Of a stretch of 18,857 nucleotides of DNA, positions 7,021 to 15,000 are shown piece after piece. The position numbers and the translations under genes are program-made. How positions within the stretch are numbered: position 1 is the stretch's first letter; each line of letters opens with the position of its first letter. The notes under the pieces are model-generated. The model was not told the origin of the DNA and made no database searches. It worked only from the letters and a program-made list of their open reading frames with translations. Source of the stretch: Chrysochromulina tobinii (Eukaryota; Haptophyta; Prymnesiales; Chrysochromulinaceae); NCBI GenBank assembly GCA_001275005.1, contig JWZX01002938.1, forward strand, positions 1-18,857. The letters are read 5' to 3'.

Positions 7021-9401
7021 TGGAGGACGCCCGCAGCTGGTGGATGGCGCAGGCGCCTGAGGGCAGCAGAATAGAGCTTTTGCGTCAGCGCTCATTACAA
7101 CAACGCGTGGTGCGAAGCTTGCGCGAGTGCGCGTGCAGGCAAGCGGGCGTCGCTTCTGGCAGGCACAGCCACAGCCAGCGGCCTCCACCTTTATCAGCAG
7201 AGGCGGCACTTGCTCTCGCTGGCCGAACCTTGCAGATCCTTGGCAGCAGCCTCAGCCTCAGTAGCCGTCTTAGCAGCAACAGCCCCCGTGACATTAGCAG
7301 CAGGCATGCCAAACTCTCGGATATCGTGGCGACCAAGGTCAAGAAGCTCGAAGAAAAGATCGTGGCGCTCGAAGCCCACGGTGATACATCTCGCGCCGAA
7401 CAGCTCCGCGGTATGCTTGTAGAGCTGCAGAGGCGCAGTGTGGCTGTTGCACTCGACGACCGGCTAAGGGACGATGCAGCTGACGAGGCTCTCTGGCGGC
7501 GGCTCTCTCATTTGCAGGTGGCCGAGTGGGCCTCGTCCGCAATGTGTCATCGCCCCGAAAGCCATTCTTTGGTGCATGTCAATCGCACCAAAAGACGTGC
7601 AATCCGCAGGGGCTGGCGCTGGTGGAAGTGGGTCGCAGTGCTGTCAGCCAAGAACGAGGCTGCGGCTGAGATCGAGGCAGTCGCCATCTTAAACGCACTG
7701 CGATCACGCCAGGTGCTGACGAGATGGTGGGTGGCAGTAATGTCACCTAGGAACGAGGCGGCCGCCGTGATGGAGGTAGTCGCCATCCTCAACGCGCTGC
7801 GAGCACGCCAGGTGTTGGCGAGATGGTTTGAAAACGTGCGCGCCCACCAGCTAGCCGAGCGTTCTCTGTGCAGATTTGATACATACGTGCAGCACTGGCG
7901 TGGGTTCAGAGCGTTGCTAAGCTTTGGACTGCATCAGCGTCGACAGCAGCTGGTGGTAGTCACTCTGAGCAAGATGGCGCGCTTCGCGCATCACTGGCGT
8001 GGCTTTGCCCGCTGGATGCGCCACTGGAGGGATCAGCGTCGCAGACACCTCACAGCAGCACGAGCTTGTCGGTTAAGCTTCGAGAATTCTTTTGAGAGCT
8101 GGGTGCATTCCGCAGCAGCACGCACTGCTCTGGAGCTCTCAAAAACCAAGGTAAGATACCACTTACAAACAATTGCTCGTCATCAGATCTTCATGGCGTG
8201 GCGCACCTGGAGTCAGTACGCCCGTGCAGCCCTGCACGAGGCCACGCTTGCGCGTCGGAGGCTCACCCCCTTTCTGGAGAGTTTGGCTATCCGGACGGCG
8301 CGCAACTGCCTGATCTTTAGCATCGGGCGATGGATAGAGTACCTGGCCTGGCTTGATCAGGCACCCACGCTACAAGTTTTTTGGCGCGCTCGGTGGATCC
8401 TGGCACGCCGGAGGAATCTGGTTTACATTCGGCGTTGGCGCAGAGAGCGTAGGATAGACGTGCAGCTGAAAATGGGGCGCCGTGAGATCCTCCGTGCCTT
8501 CTTGGGAAGATGGATAGCTGCGGCATGGGATCTCCGTCTGAGCACCCTCGTCAAGGCGAGCGCCACCGCAATACTTTGTCACCAGGCTAGTCTGAGGAGG
8601 CCGCGGACATCCCGACGTGCACTCCGCGCGAAGACACTTGCGCATGGCATGGCGTCTTTCAAGGTTGGGGTCGTCTACATGGCTTCCCGGGCTTACGCTC
8701 ACGCTCAAAGCTTGGCTTTGCGTCGACGCTTCTTGGTTCGCTGGAAGGGTCAAGTCAAGGAGGAACTCTTTGGACGCTGGGAAGCCGAGGCTAGGTATCG
8801 CTGTCGCCTCGGCAAGAAGGTACAATCCGTCGTTCAGCTGATCAAGGATATGCGTCGTGCCAGGGTTAACGCCGAGGGCCGATCCAGCCTCCTTCATTGG
8901 CAAAAACAGGCTCGGAGCATGATCGAGAACCAAGAGTGCCTTCGCTGCCAGTTGTGGTATCTGGAGGAGCTGCGACGGTCCGTGCCCAACTTCCAGAACC
9001 GGCTTCTTTTAGGCGGCCAGATGTCATCATGGGGCGAACGGCTCAGTCTTTCCTTCACACACCTGCTCAGCGCTGGCGTCGAAGCCGCGCTACTAAGCAA
9101 GAGTGAGCTTAGAGCCGACAAAGGCGGGCTATCGAGCCTTTGTATGATGGCGTCACGTGCAGAGCGACAGTGCCACTTGGCTGCAGTCAAGCTCGAATGC
9201 ATCTGCCCTCCCAAGCAGCGGGGCGCATATCATCACGATGAGCGCGAAGCCCTTAGCGGCACTGAGATCATGAGACGGATACAGGTGGCCAGTGCGGCCC
9301 TGGGGCACTGCCAACAACACAATAGACATAGAAGTAATGAGACGGCTGCAGGTGCAGGCCGGCACACGGGCCATCCCCCCAAGGACGGCCTGGGGCGCTG
9401 A
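7020..9401 (+). CDS. SFI1-like Trp-repeat protein, putative centrin binder
   Basis: From ATG 7020 (gtcaccATGG context) this frame encodes 793 residues, very rich in Arg, Trp, Ala and Leu. From about residue 190 to 680 a Trp recurs roughly every 25-40 residues in helical motifs such as QVLARWFENV, HHWRGFARW, FMAWRTW, FLGRWIAAAW, FLVRWKGQV and LLHWQKQARS. This is the pattern of SFI1 repeats, which form a long helix bound by centrins at centrosomes and basal bodies. Two adjacent 33-residue repeats (7629-7826) are nearly identical. Near the N-terminus a charged coiled coil (7326-7437) duplicates one inside the ARP just upstream. The frame remains open upstream of 7020, so this may be the C-terminal half of a larger ARP/SFI1-like protein. 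The last 150 bp carry a degraded duplication and the C-terminus is uncertain. Individual Trp repeats are divergent, so the SFI1 link is by pattern rather than by strong homology. Confidence 0.72.
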   Translation: MEDARSWWMAQAPEGSRIELLRQRSLQQRVVRSLRECACRQAGVASGRHSHSQRPPPLSAEAALALAGRTLQILGSSLSLSSRLSSNSPRDISSRHAKLSDIVATKVKKLEEKIVALEAHGDTSRAEQLRGMLVELQRRSVAVALDDRLRDDAADEALWRRLSHLQVAEWASSAMCHRPESHSLVHVNRTKRRAIRRGWRWWKWVAVLSAKNEAAAEIEAVAILNALRSRQVLTRWWVAVMSPRNEAAAVMEVVAILNALRARQVLARWFENVRAHQLAERSLCRFDTYVQHWRGFRALLSFGLHQRRQQLVVVTLSKMARFAHHWRGFARWMRHWRDQRRRHLTAARACRLSFENSFESWVHSAAARTALELSKTKVRYHLQTIARHQIFMAWRTWSQYARAALHEATLARRRLTPFLESLAIRTARNCLIFSIGRWIEYLAWLDQAPTLQVFWRARWILARRRNLVYIRRWRRERRIDVQLKMGRREILRAFLGRWIAAAWDLRLSTLVKASATAILCHQASLRRPRTSRRALRAKTLAHGMASFKVGVVYMASRAYAHAQSLALRRRFLVRWKGQVKEELFGRWEAEARYRCRLGKKVQSVVQLIKDMRRARVNAEGRSSLLHWQKQARSMIENQECLRCQLWYLEELRRSVPNFQNRLLLGGQMSSWGERLSLSFTHLLSAGVEAALLSKSELRADKGGLSSLCMMASRAERQCHLAAVKLECICPPKQRGAYHHDEREALSGTEIMRRIQVASAALGHCQQHNRHRSNETAAGAGRHTGHPPKDGLGR
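7326..7437 (+). repeat. Coiled-coil segment, copy 2 (in SFI1-like), paralogous to 6428-6540
   Basis: It encodes VATKVKKLEEKIVALEAHG and then TSRAEQLRGMLVELQ. The block TSRAEQLR-MLVEL is invariant between the copies, and the DNA run atgcttgtagagctg is shared exactly. Confidence 0.85.
7629..7826 (+). repeat. Two tandem 99-bp (33-residue) Trp-containing repeats
   Basis: Copy 1 (7629-7727) and copy 2 (7728-7826) both encode WVAV-(M/L)S-x-(K/R)NEAAA, then VAILNALR-x-RQVL-x-RW. The 33-residue spacing is within the range known for SFI1 repeats. The high identity points to recent in-gene expansion. Confidence 0.9.
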
Positions 9402-9715
9402 CAACGAGACTGTTGTTGGTGCACGATCCCCCAGCCGCCAGCTCGAGCTTCAGGCAGGGCTCGCTATAGAGTGGAAGCCATTTTGAGAGATTCTGGTAGA
9501 GGCGCTGTCGACGCGTGAACCCATCCATTACTTGCCATTTGTGAGTTTTGAACAAGTCGTCGAGTGTTTTGAACCGAACAAGGGGTTAAGGCCCAGCTAG
9601 GCACGCCAGTCACACGACACAGCTTCACAGGAAGCACGCACGAAAACCACTACGATTAATGTCCATTGAGCCGTGACCGTCGCGCGCGAGAGACATGAGA
9701 GAGGCACGCGCCACA
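9402..9715. other. Convergent intergenic region between SFI1-like and Kir genes
   Basis: This 314-bp stretch lies between two gene 3' ends. An inverted repeat acaac...gttgt (9402-9417) just after the SFI1-like stop could form a small hairpin. The run gttttgaacaag (9544-9555) is partly repeated as gttttgaaccgaacaag (9565-9581). I see no gene. Confidence 0.5.
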
Positions 9716-11654
9716 TCAGTCATTGATCCCGATCCTTCTTGGAAGGGCCCCACCCGTCTGCCTTTCCATGTAGGTATCTGTCTGCCAGTCCGTCTGACGA
9801 CTAGCCCTTGAGCCTCGCACGTCTAGCGGCACATCGTATGTGGGTATGCGCATGAGTGACGTGGCTGGCATCAGGTGCCCGAGCGGAAGCACCGCGTGCA
9901 GCTGGTCAAAGTCGATGCGGATGCCGCCATCGGTCTGGCGGCGCGCGCACGGCACAAAGGTTGCGTCCCAGCAGATGTCGTCGACCGTGTACGACTGGCG
10001 CGCCTGTACGGTGTCCGAGGTGGTCGGGTCGACACCCTCGATGAGCACGAGTACCTCGGCGTTGGTTCGTATCATATGCTCCTTGACAAGCCGCATCCGT
10101 TCGGCCAAACGCTCCTTGAGCTCCTCCTCTGCGATCGCGGCCTCTCTCACCCTCTCGGCAGCCTTGGCCGCAGCAGCCTCATCCCTCGCCGCCACCTTGG
10201 CCGCCGCCGCGTCGGTCGCCGCTCTGGCGGTTGCCTGGAAGCTCTGCTGCTCCGCATGCCGACTCTCCTCTTCAGTCGCGCGTGTCTGCAATGGCGTCGA
10301 CGGCTCGGGCTGCGGCGCAGGCTGCGAGCCGCTCGCGCCACGTGCCTCCCGTATGCCAGTGCCAGCCTCTGTATCACGGACCGTATCGCGACAGGCCATG
10401 TCACAGACCGTGTCACGACAGGTCGTGTCACGGACGGCGAGCCCAGCTGTCGTGCGGCTGCTGCAGCTGCTGCGGCTGCTGCCACGCTGCCCGTCGCCGC
10501 CGCCGCCTGCGAACGACGCAACGGCTTGATGGCGACCAACGAGCCGTTGCCGTTCTCCACCCCTCTCGCGAGGGCGCACGACCTCATGCGGCATGGCCTG
10601 GAGCGCGCGGAGGAGCTGTGGAATGTCATACCTGCATGCAATGAGGAACGCAATCAGATGCAATCAGATGCAATCAGATGCAATCAGATGCAATCAGTGT
10701 GAGAGCTGTGGAATGTCATACCAGTCTGCGGGGGGTCTCGTATGCATCGGGTCGAGCTCGGGGGGGAGCAGCGGCGAGCGCACGTCCAGGCGGTGCAGGA
10801 TGAAGCATGGGGTCACCAGCAGCATCTCACCCGTCGGGTGGGTGAGCGTCATCGGTAGGGCGTGGACGGCAGCGCCCTCGGACGCAGCGGCCGTGTCGCC
10901 AATCACGTCGGTCGTGTCGCACATCGCATACGCGTGCACGTACGCCTGGCACAACTGGTGCGAGCGCATCTCGGCCACACGGATCACGAGGTACAGTTCG
11001 TCGTCGGTGGCCGATGCTCGCACAATGGCGTTCTCGCTGAATACGATGGTCTGCGCACGCGAGCTCGCGCGGACTAAGCGCTTGAGCATAAGGCCGAACA
11101 GGATCGACGACGCGAAGACACCCGTGATCGATTGCATCGTGATGAGCACGAGCATGCTGGGACAGTTGCCAAAAAACACGTCGTCGGCGCCGTACCCGAT
11201 CGTCATCATCGTCTGCACGGAGAAGAAGCACACGCGTATGAAGGTGTCGAAGGTCACAGGCCCAACATGGCTGTCAGGGTCGTCGTCACCGGGGAAGGGT
11301 TTCTGGAAAGCTCTGGTTGCCGCGGATGTACCCGCGCGCCCCGGGGATGCACTTCGCGTTAAAGTTAACAACAGCCATGTAGAAAAGCGCAAACAACAAG
11401 AAGAGGCCGATGTAGAATGCCATCACGATGCAGACCACGCGGTGCGTCTTGGTGTTCACGATCGTATGAAACCAGTCGGCCGCATAGAATTCACGCCGAA
11501 GTTCCGTGGAGACGATTCGGTCAATGTTGAAGCGACCACGCGACTGACCAAAATTGTCTGCCCGGTCCACGAGGCGGCCGCGCTTCCGTTCGCTGCCCTC
11601 GACCTCGCGGATTGGCAGCGTGTCTTCTTGCAGGCGAACGCGCAGGTCGGTCAT
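9716..11654 (-). CDS. Inward-rectifier-type K+ channel (Kir) with large C-terminal-domain insertion
   Basis: Read on the minus strand, the protein has an N-terminal cytoplasmic segment with a slide-helix region (RREFYAADWFHTIV), TM1 (about 11367-11438, VVCIVMAFYIGLFLLFALFY), an extracellular turret, the filter TIGYG (11189-11203), and TM2 with the QSITGVFASSILFG helix. Kir cytoplasmic strands follow: TIVFSENAIV, ELYLVIRVAEMRSHQL and LLVTPCFILHRLDVRSPL. The final strands EVLVLIEGVD and QARQSYTVDDICWDATFVP come only after about 200 extra residues. The two turret cysteines typical of Kir (KCIPG and GNCPS) are present. Kir channels pass K+ inward and set resting potential at the plasma membrane. 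The coding path is in three parts: 11654 to about 11288, a +1 break, on to 10722, a 90-nt intron (10721-10632), then 10631 to 9716. ATG 11654 is the first ATG of the N-terminal frame; an upstream exon is possible. Confidence 0.9.
10063..10720 (-). other. Ala/Glu-rich insertion within the Kir cytoplasmic domain
   Basis: Between the LDVRSPLLP strand and the EVLVLIEG strand, which are separated by only a short linker in ordinary Kir channels, lie about 200 residues. They comprise a Gly/Ser/Arg-rich stretch, a run of RDT repeats (RDTTCRDTVCDMACRDTVRDT; DNA tandem repeat at about 10373-10435), and a highly charged Ala-rich coiled coil (about 10060-10215). Part of it could be an unrecognised intron, although the frame stays open throughout. 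Confidence 0.65.
10613..10722. repeat. 20-bp direct repeats flanking a 10-bp microsatellite
   Basis: The sequence gagctgtggaatgtcatacc occurs at 10613-10632 and again at 10703-10722. Between them, caatcagatg is repeated four times plus seven bases (10651-10697). One copy of the 20-mer covers the intron 5' end and the other covers the following exon. Confidence 0.97.
10632..10721 (-). other. Kir gene intron (90 nt, GT-AG) with duplicated exon start
   Basis: On the minus strand the donor is CTG|GTATGAC and the acceptor is TTGCATGCAG|GTATGAC. Splicing gives ADWYDIPQLLRALQAM without interruption; unspliced reading hits TGA soon after the donor. The first 19 bases of the intron are identical to the first 19 bases of the downstream exon. 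The intron body is a 10-bp tandem repeat, and a short pyrimidine-containing stretch precedes the acceptor. Confidence 0.85.
11286..11330 (-). other. Apparent +1 frame break in the Kir turret
   Basis: The TM1 frame ends at TGA (11288-11286; mRNA sense CCC CGG TGA CGA), while the filter and TM2 are read one base further on. Both frames are compatible with an extracellular loop, so the exact switch point is unclear. Cysteines matching the Kir disulfide lie on either side, which argues that both halves belong to one channel. No plausible intron of normal size fits; only a 19-nt GT...AG stretch would restore the frame. Confidence 0.7.
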
Positions 11655-12014
11655 AGACGTCCAAAGAGCCTGAATGTTGCACGTGCTACGCCGACGTTGC
11701 CTCGCCAATGTTGCTAAGATCACGGAGCCCGCGACCACCGGGCGTCCCGGCGCGGTCAACAGCCCAAGTCTAGTCAATTACCGGTAAAAAGACACCGGGG
11801 GGAATTACCGGTACGATGATGAGGCCGGCTGGTCTTTCGTCACAGGAAGTACAATTGTATCAAGATGAACACACTCACACACTGAGTGTCCGTTCCGGTC
11901 CGACGAGGTCGCCCTGGCGGGCCTGGCCGCGGCGCCTCGCTCTCATACCGTACGAACCCCCGCCCAGCTCACGGCACAACTCTCATGTTGCATGACCAAA
12001 AGCAGCCCGCTCGG
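11655..12014. promoter_or_regulatory. Putative Kir 5' region with paired TTACCGGTA motifs and a hairpin
   Basis: This region lies between the dynein stop and the Kir start, both on the minus strand. It carries the palindrome TTACCGGTAA (11778-11787) and a second TTACCGGTA (11805-11813), 27 bp apart. A perfect 7-bp stem, ACACTCA / TGAGTGT (11871-11877, 11883-11889, 5-nt loop), may belong to the dynein 3' UTR. The Kir frame is open up to about 11777 but starts there with TTG, not ATG, so 11655-11777 may be 5' UTR or part of an exon. Confidence 0.35.
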
Positions 12015-15000
12015 CTAGTCCTTGGCGCAGAGCAGTGCCACGCCTCGCAGCGTCCACTTCTGCGGCGGGTCCTCGGAGCGCAAGTCCACGGCGAAGATGA
12101 AGTTGAGCCCGCGCCGCGTCTTGTTTTTATATGTGGGCGCCGAGTACGAGTAGCCGTCGGCCTTCTTGTCCGTCGCAAGCACGCCTGTAACGAGGAGCAC
12201 GGGCAGCGGCGCGAAGAGCATCTTGGGGATGGAGTCGGCAAGCTTGTTGCCCGGCTTATCCCAACGGCAACCGTCGAGGAAGAGGCCGTGAATGTACACG
12301 CCCTCGTCGGGCCCCTTGCGCACCTCGTCCTTCTCCATGTTGACGACCTTGGTCAGGTTGACAACGTCGTCGAGCGCCCAGCCCTCCTTGGAGTGCTTGC
12401 GGCACACCTCCTGACGGTTGGCGGTCAGGAAGCCCTGCGGGTTGAAGAAGCCGGTGAGCCAGAAGACGTTTGGACGCCCGCCCTTGAGCCATCCGGTGAA
12501 CTGCTCGGCGCGGTTGACGACGGCGCCGAACCAGGTTCCGAGCGTGGGCAAATCGAGCTGCGACCGTTTGGTCCAGAGAGGCGGCACGCGCGCGAGCGCC
12601 ATCGCGTTGACCGCGGCCTCGAGGTCGCTCGACATGACGATGGTGCCCGCGATCGCGAGCTTGAGGTTCGAGAGCGTCTTGCGCACGACCGAGAGGACGC
12701 TCTGGTGCTGATCGATCTCCTGCTGCAGGCAGATGTTGAGCGGCTTTTGGGCGCCCATCGCCTTGATGGTCACCTTCACCTCCTCCATCTTGTAGTCGGG
12801 CGGCATCTTGCTTTCGAGGTCGTTCACAATCCTGAGCACGAGGTCCTCGCGCGACTCGCCGCCGCCGCCGCCCGAGTCCTTGGGCGAGATGTCCAGAATC
12901 GTCTCGAGCACATTGGAGGTGAGCTGCGTGCGGTAGACGAGGTCCGCGTTCGTGTGCAGGCCGAAGATCTCGGGGTTGTCCACGAGAGGTAGCCCGTAGA
13001 TGTACTTGCGGTACACCTCGATGTCCTGGCCGCTGGGCACCTTGTACCCCTTGAAGAACTCGAAGCCGTTCTCCATGACGCGCGACGCCAGCCACGCCTG
13101 GCCGTAGGTGTTGAACAGGTGCTGGTCGAAGCCGTCGGTGATCTTGCCGCCGTACTGGACCGCGCAAACCATGTAGTTGACCGTCGGCCAGTCGACGGGG
13201 CGTTTCTTGGAGTCTACGTCGGTGATGTGGTTCTGGATGAACTGGATGCACGCCGAGAGGTCGGCCTGCGAGAACTCGTACGGGATGTTGAAGCCGAGCG
13301 CGCCGAACTTGCGCCGCTCCTGGACGACAGTGTGCATGAAGGAGAGCGCGAAAAGCATCGTGCGCCAGGTGGCATTCGAGGTGCCCGAGATCGCGTCCAA
13401 GTTGTCCTGGGTGAGCCACGCGTACGTGCCGTTGAGGCCGGCGCGGATGCCCGCGGGCGCCTCGTTGGTCACCTTGATCGACATGTGCAGCAGGCCGATC
13501 GGGAAGAGGGGGTGCGGCTCGGCAGAGATCCAGCAGCGGAACTCGTCGTGTACCTCCTCGGGCTCGGTGGCGCGCTTCTGAATGATCGTCGTCTCGAGCT
13601 CGCGCATCATCTTGAGGCCGAGGTGGCAGTTCTGGAGCAGCACCCAGCTGCCCACGAGCATGCCCTGCTGCAGCAGCTTGCGCGCCGCGGGCTCCTGGCC
13701 CTGGCCCATCGAGATGGAGCCGACCTTCTTCTTCATCTTGCGCGCGAGCTCGTTGATCGCATTCGTCGGGTCCGCTCCCGTCGACAAGATGAAGATGGCT
13801 GGGACGAACTTGTTCGCCTCCTCGGTGAGCGCGCGGATGTCGAGCGGGCGCGAGTCGGCGTACCGCTTGCCGAGCGCGTCCATGACGTACTCCTGCACGC
13901 CAAGCAGGGCGCGGTCCTCGCGCAGCGCGCGGATGAGCAGCAACTTGTCAAAGTACATCTCGATCCGGTCGTCGAAGTCCGGTATTTTCACGGCCTCGGG
14001 GCAGTCCTCGTCGTACCAGTGCTTCCACACGGCGTCGTTGCGAGTGATCGCGTCCGGCAGATCGCGATACACGGGCACCGAGCGCGAGAGCTGGATGATG
14101 TGCAGCCAGGCCGCGTCGGGGATCCACGAGGCCGGCTTCGGCTTCTCGGCGTTGGCGTCGAGCGAACCGCCGCCGACGAGGAGCATCTTCTGCTGCGCGG
14201 CGGTGAGACGGCCCGCGACGGTCTGGATGCGCATCGTGAGCATCAGCGACCAGATGTCCTTATGGCGCACGAAGAGGCCACGCTGCACGTAGCAGGTGAC
14301 GTGGAAGTTAGCGAAGTCGATGATGTTGATGATGCGCTTAGCGGCGACCGGCGCGGGCGCCGAGTGGGCGAGCGAGTAGTCAAAAAGCCCGAGGAACTGC
14401 TGGAGCGACAACTGGTACATGATGTTGATGGCCGCCATGTCGACGATCAAAAAGTAGAGCAGCGCGCCGCGCGTGGCCACCGGCCGGTACTCGGCGCACG
14501 CGATCGAGATGCGCTCTCCGGCCGTGGAAGCGTTTGAAAGCTTCTCCTTCACCTCCCCGGCGGTCTTCTTCATCGTGCCGAGCACCTCGATGAGCGACGC
14601 GTCGTCGAGCAGATTACCTGTAGAGTTGGCGAGCCGGTAGAGCAGGTCGTCCTCCAGACCTTTGAGCGTCTTCAGGTTGGTCGTCACTTCCTCGACGAGC
14701 CGCAGCCGCTGCTCCTCGAGCTCCGGCCGCTCCGCCATCACGACGCGCCCGAGCAGCTGCTGCTCGAGGCCAGCCATGGTCACGGTGAAGTTGATCACGG
14801 CCACCTGCGCGCACAGCTCCGGCGAGAAGTGCGGGTTGCCCATGCGCGTGGTCATGTACATGCGGAACGTCTCCGTGTACTCACACTCCTTGTCGGCGAG
14901 GCAGACCTTCCAGCCGCGGCCGGAACGCTGGATGAGCTTGTCAAGCACCGGGTCGAGGATCGGGTCGAGGACCTCCTCCACGTTCTGAATGAGCAGCGGC

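Noticed and set aside
10593-11717. 374-residue plus-strand open frame
   Set aside because: It is antisense to the Kir pore and TM segments, which carry unmistakable family motifs on the minus strand.
11886-12992. 368-residue plus-strand open frame
   Set aside because: It is a shadow of dynein coding sequence; no domain or signal is visible.
13119-14537. 472-residue plus-strand open frame
   Set aside because: It is antisense to the strongly conserved dynein C-terminal region, and its Arg/Val/Glu-rich composition is the reverse complement of GC-rich dynein codons.
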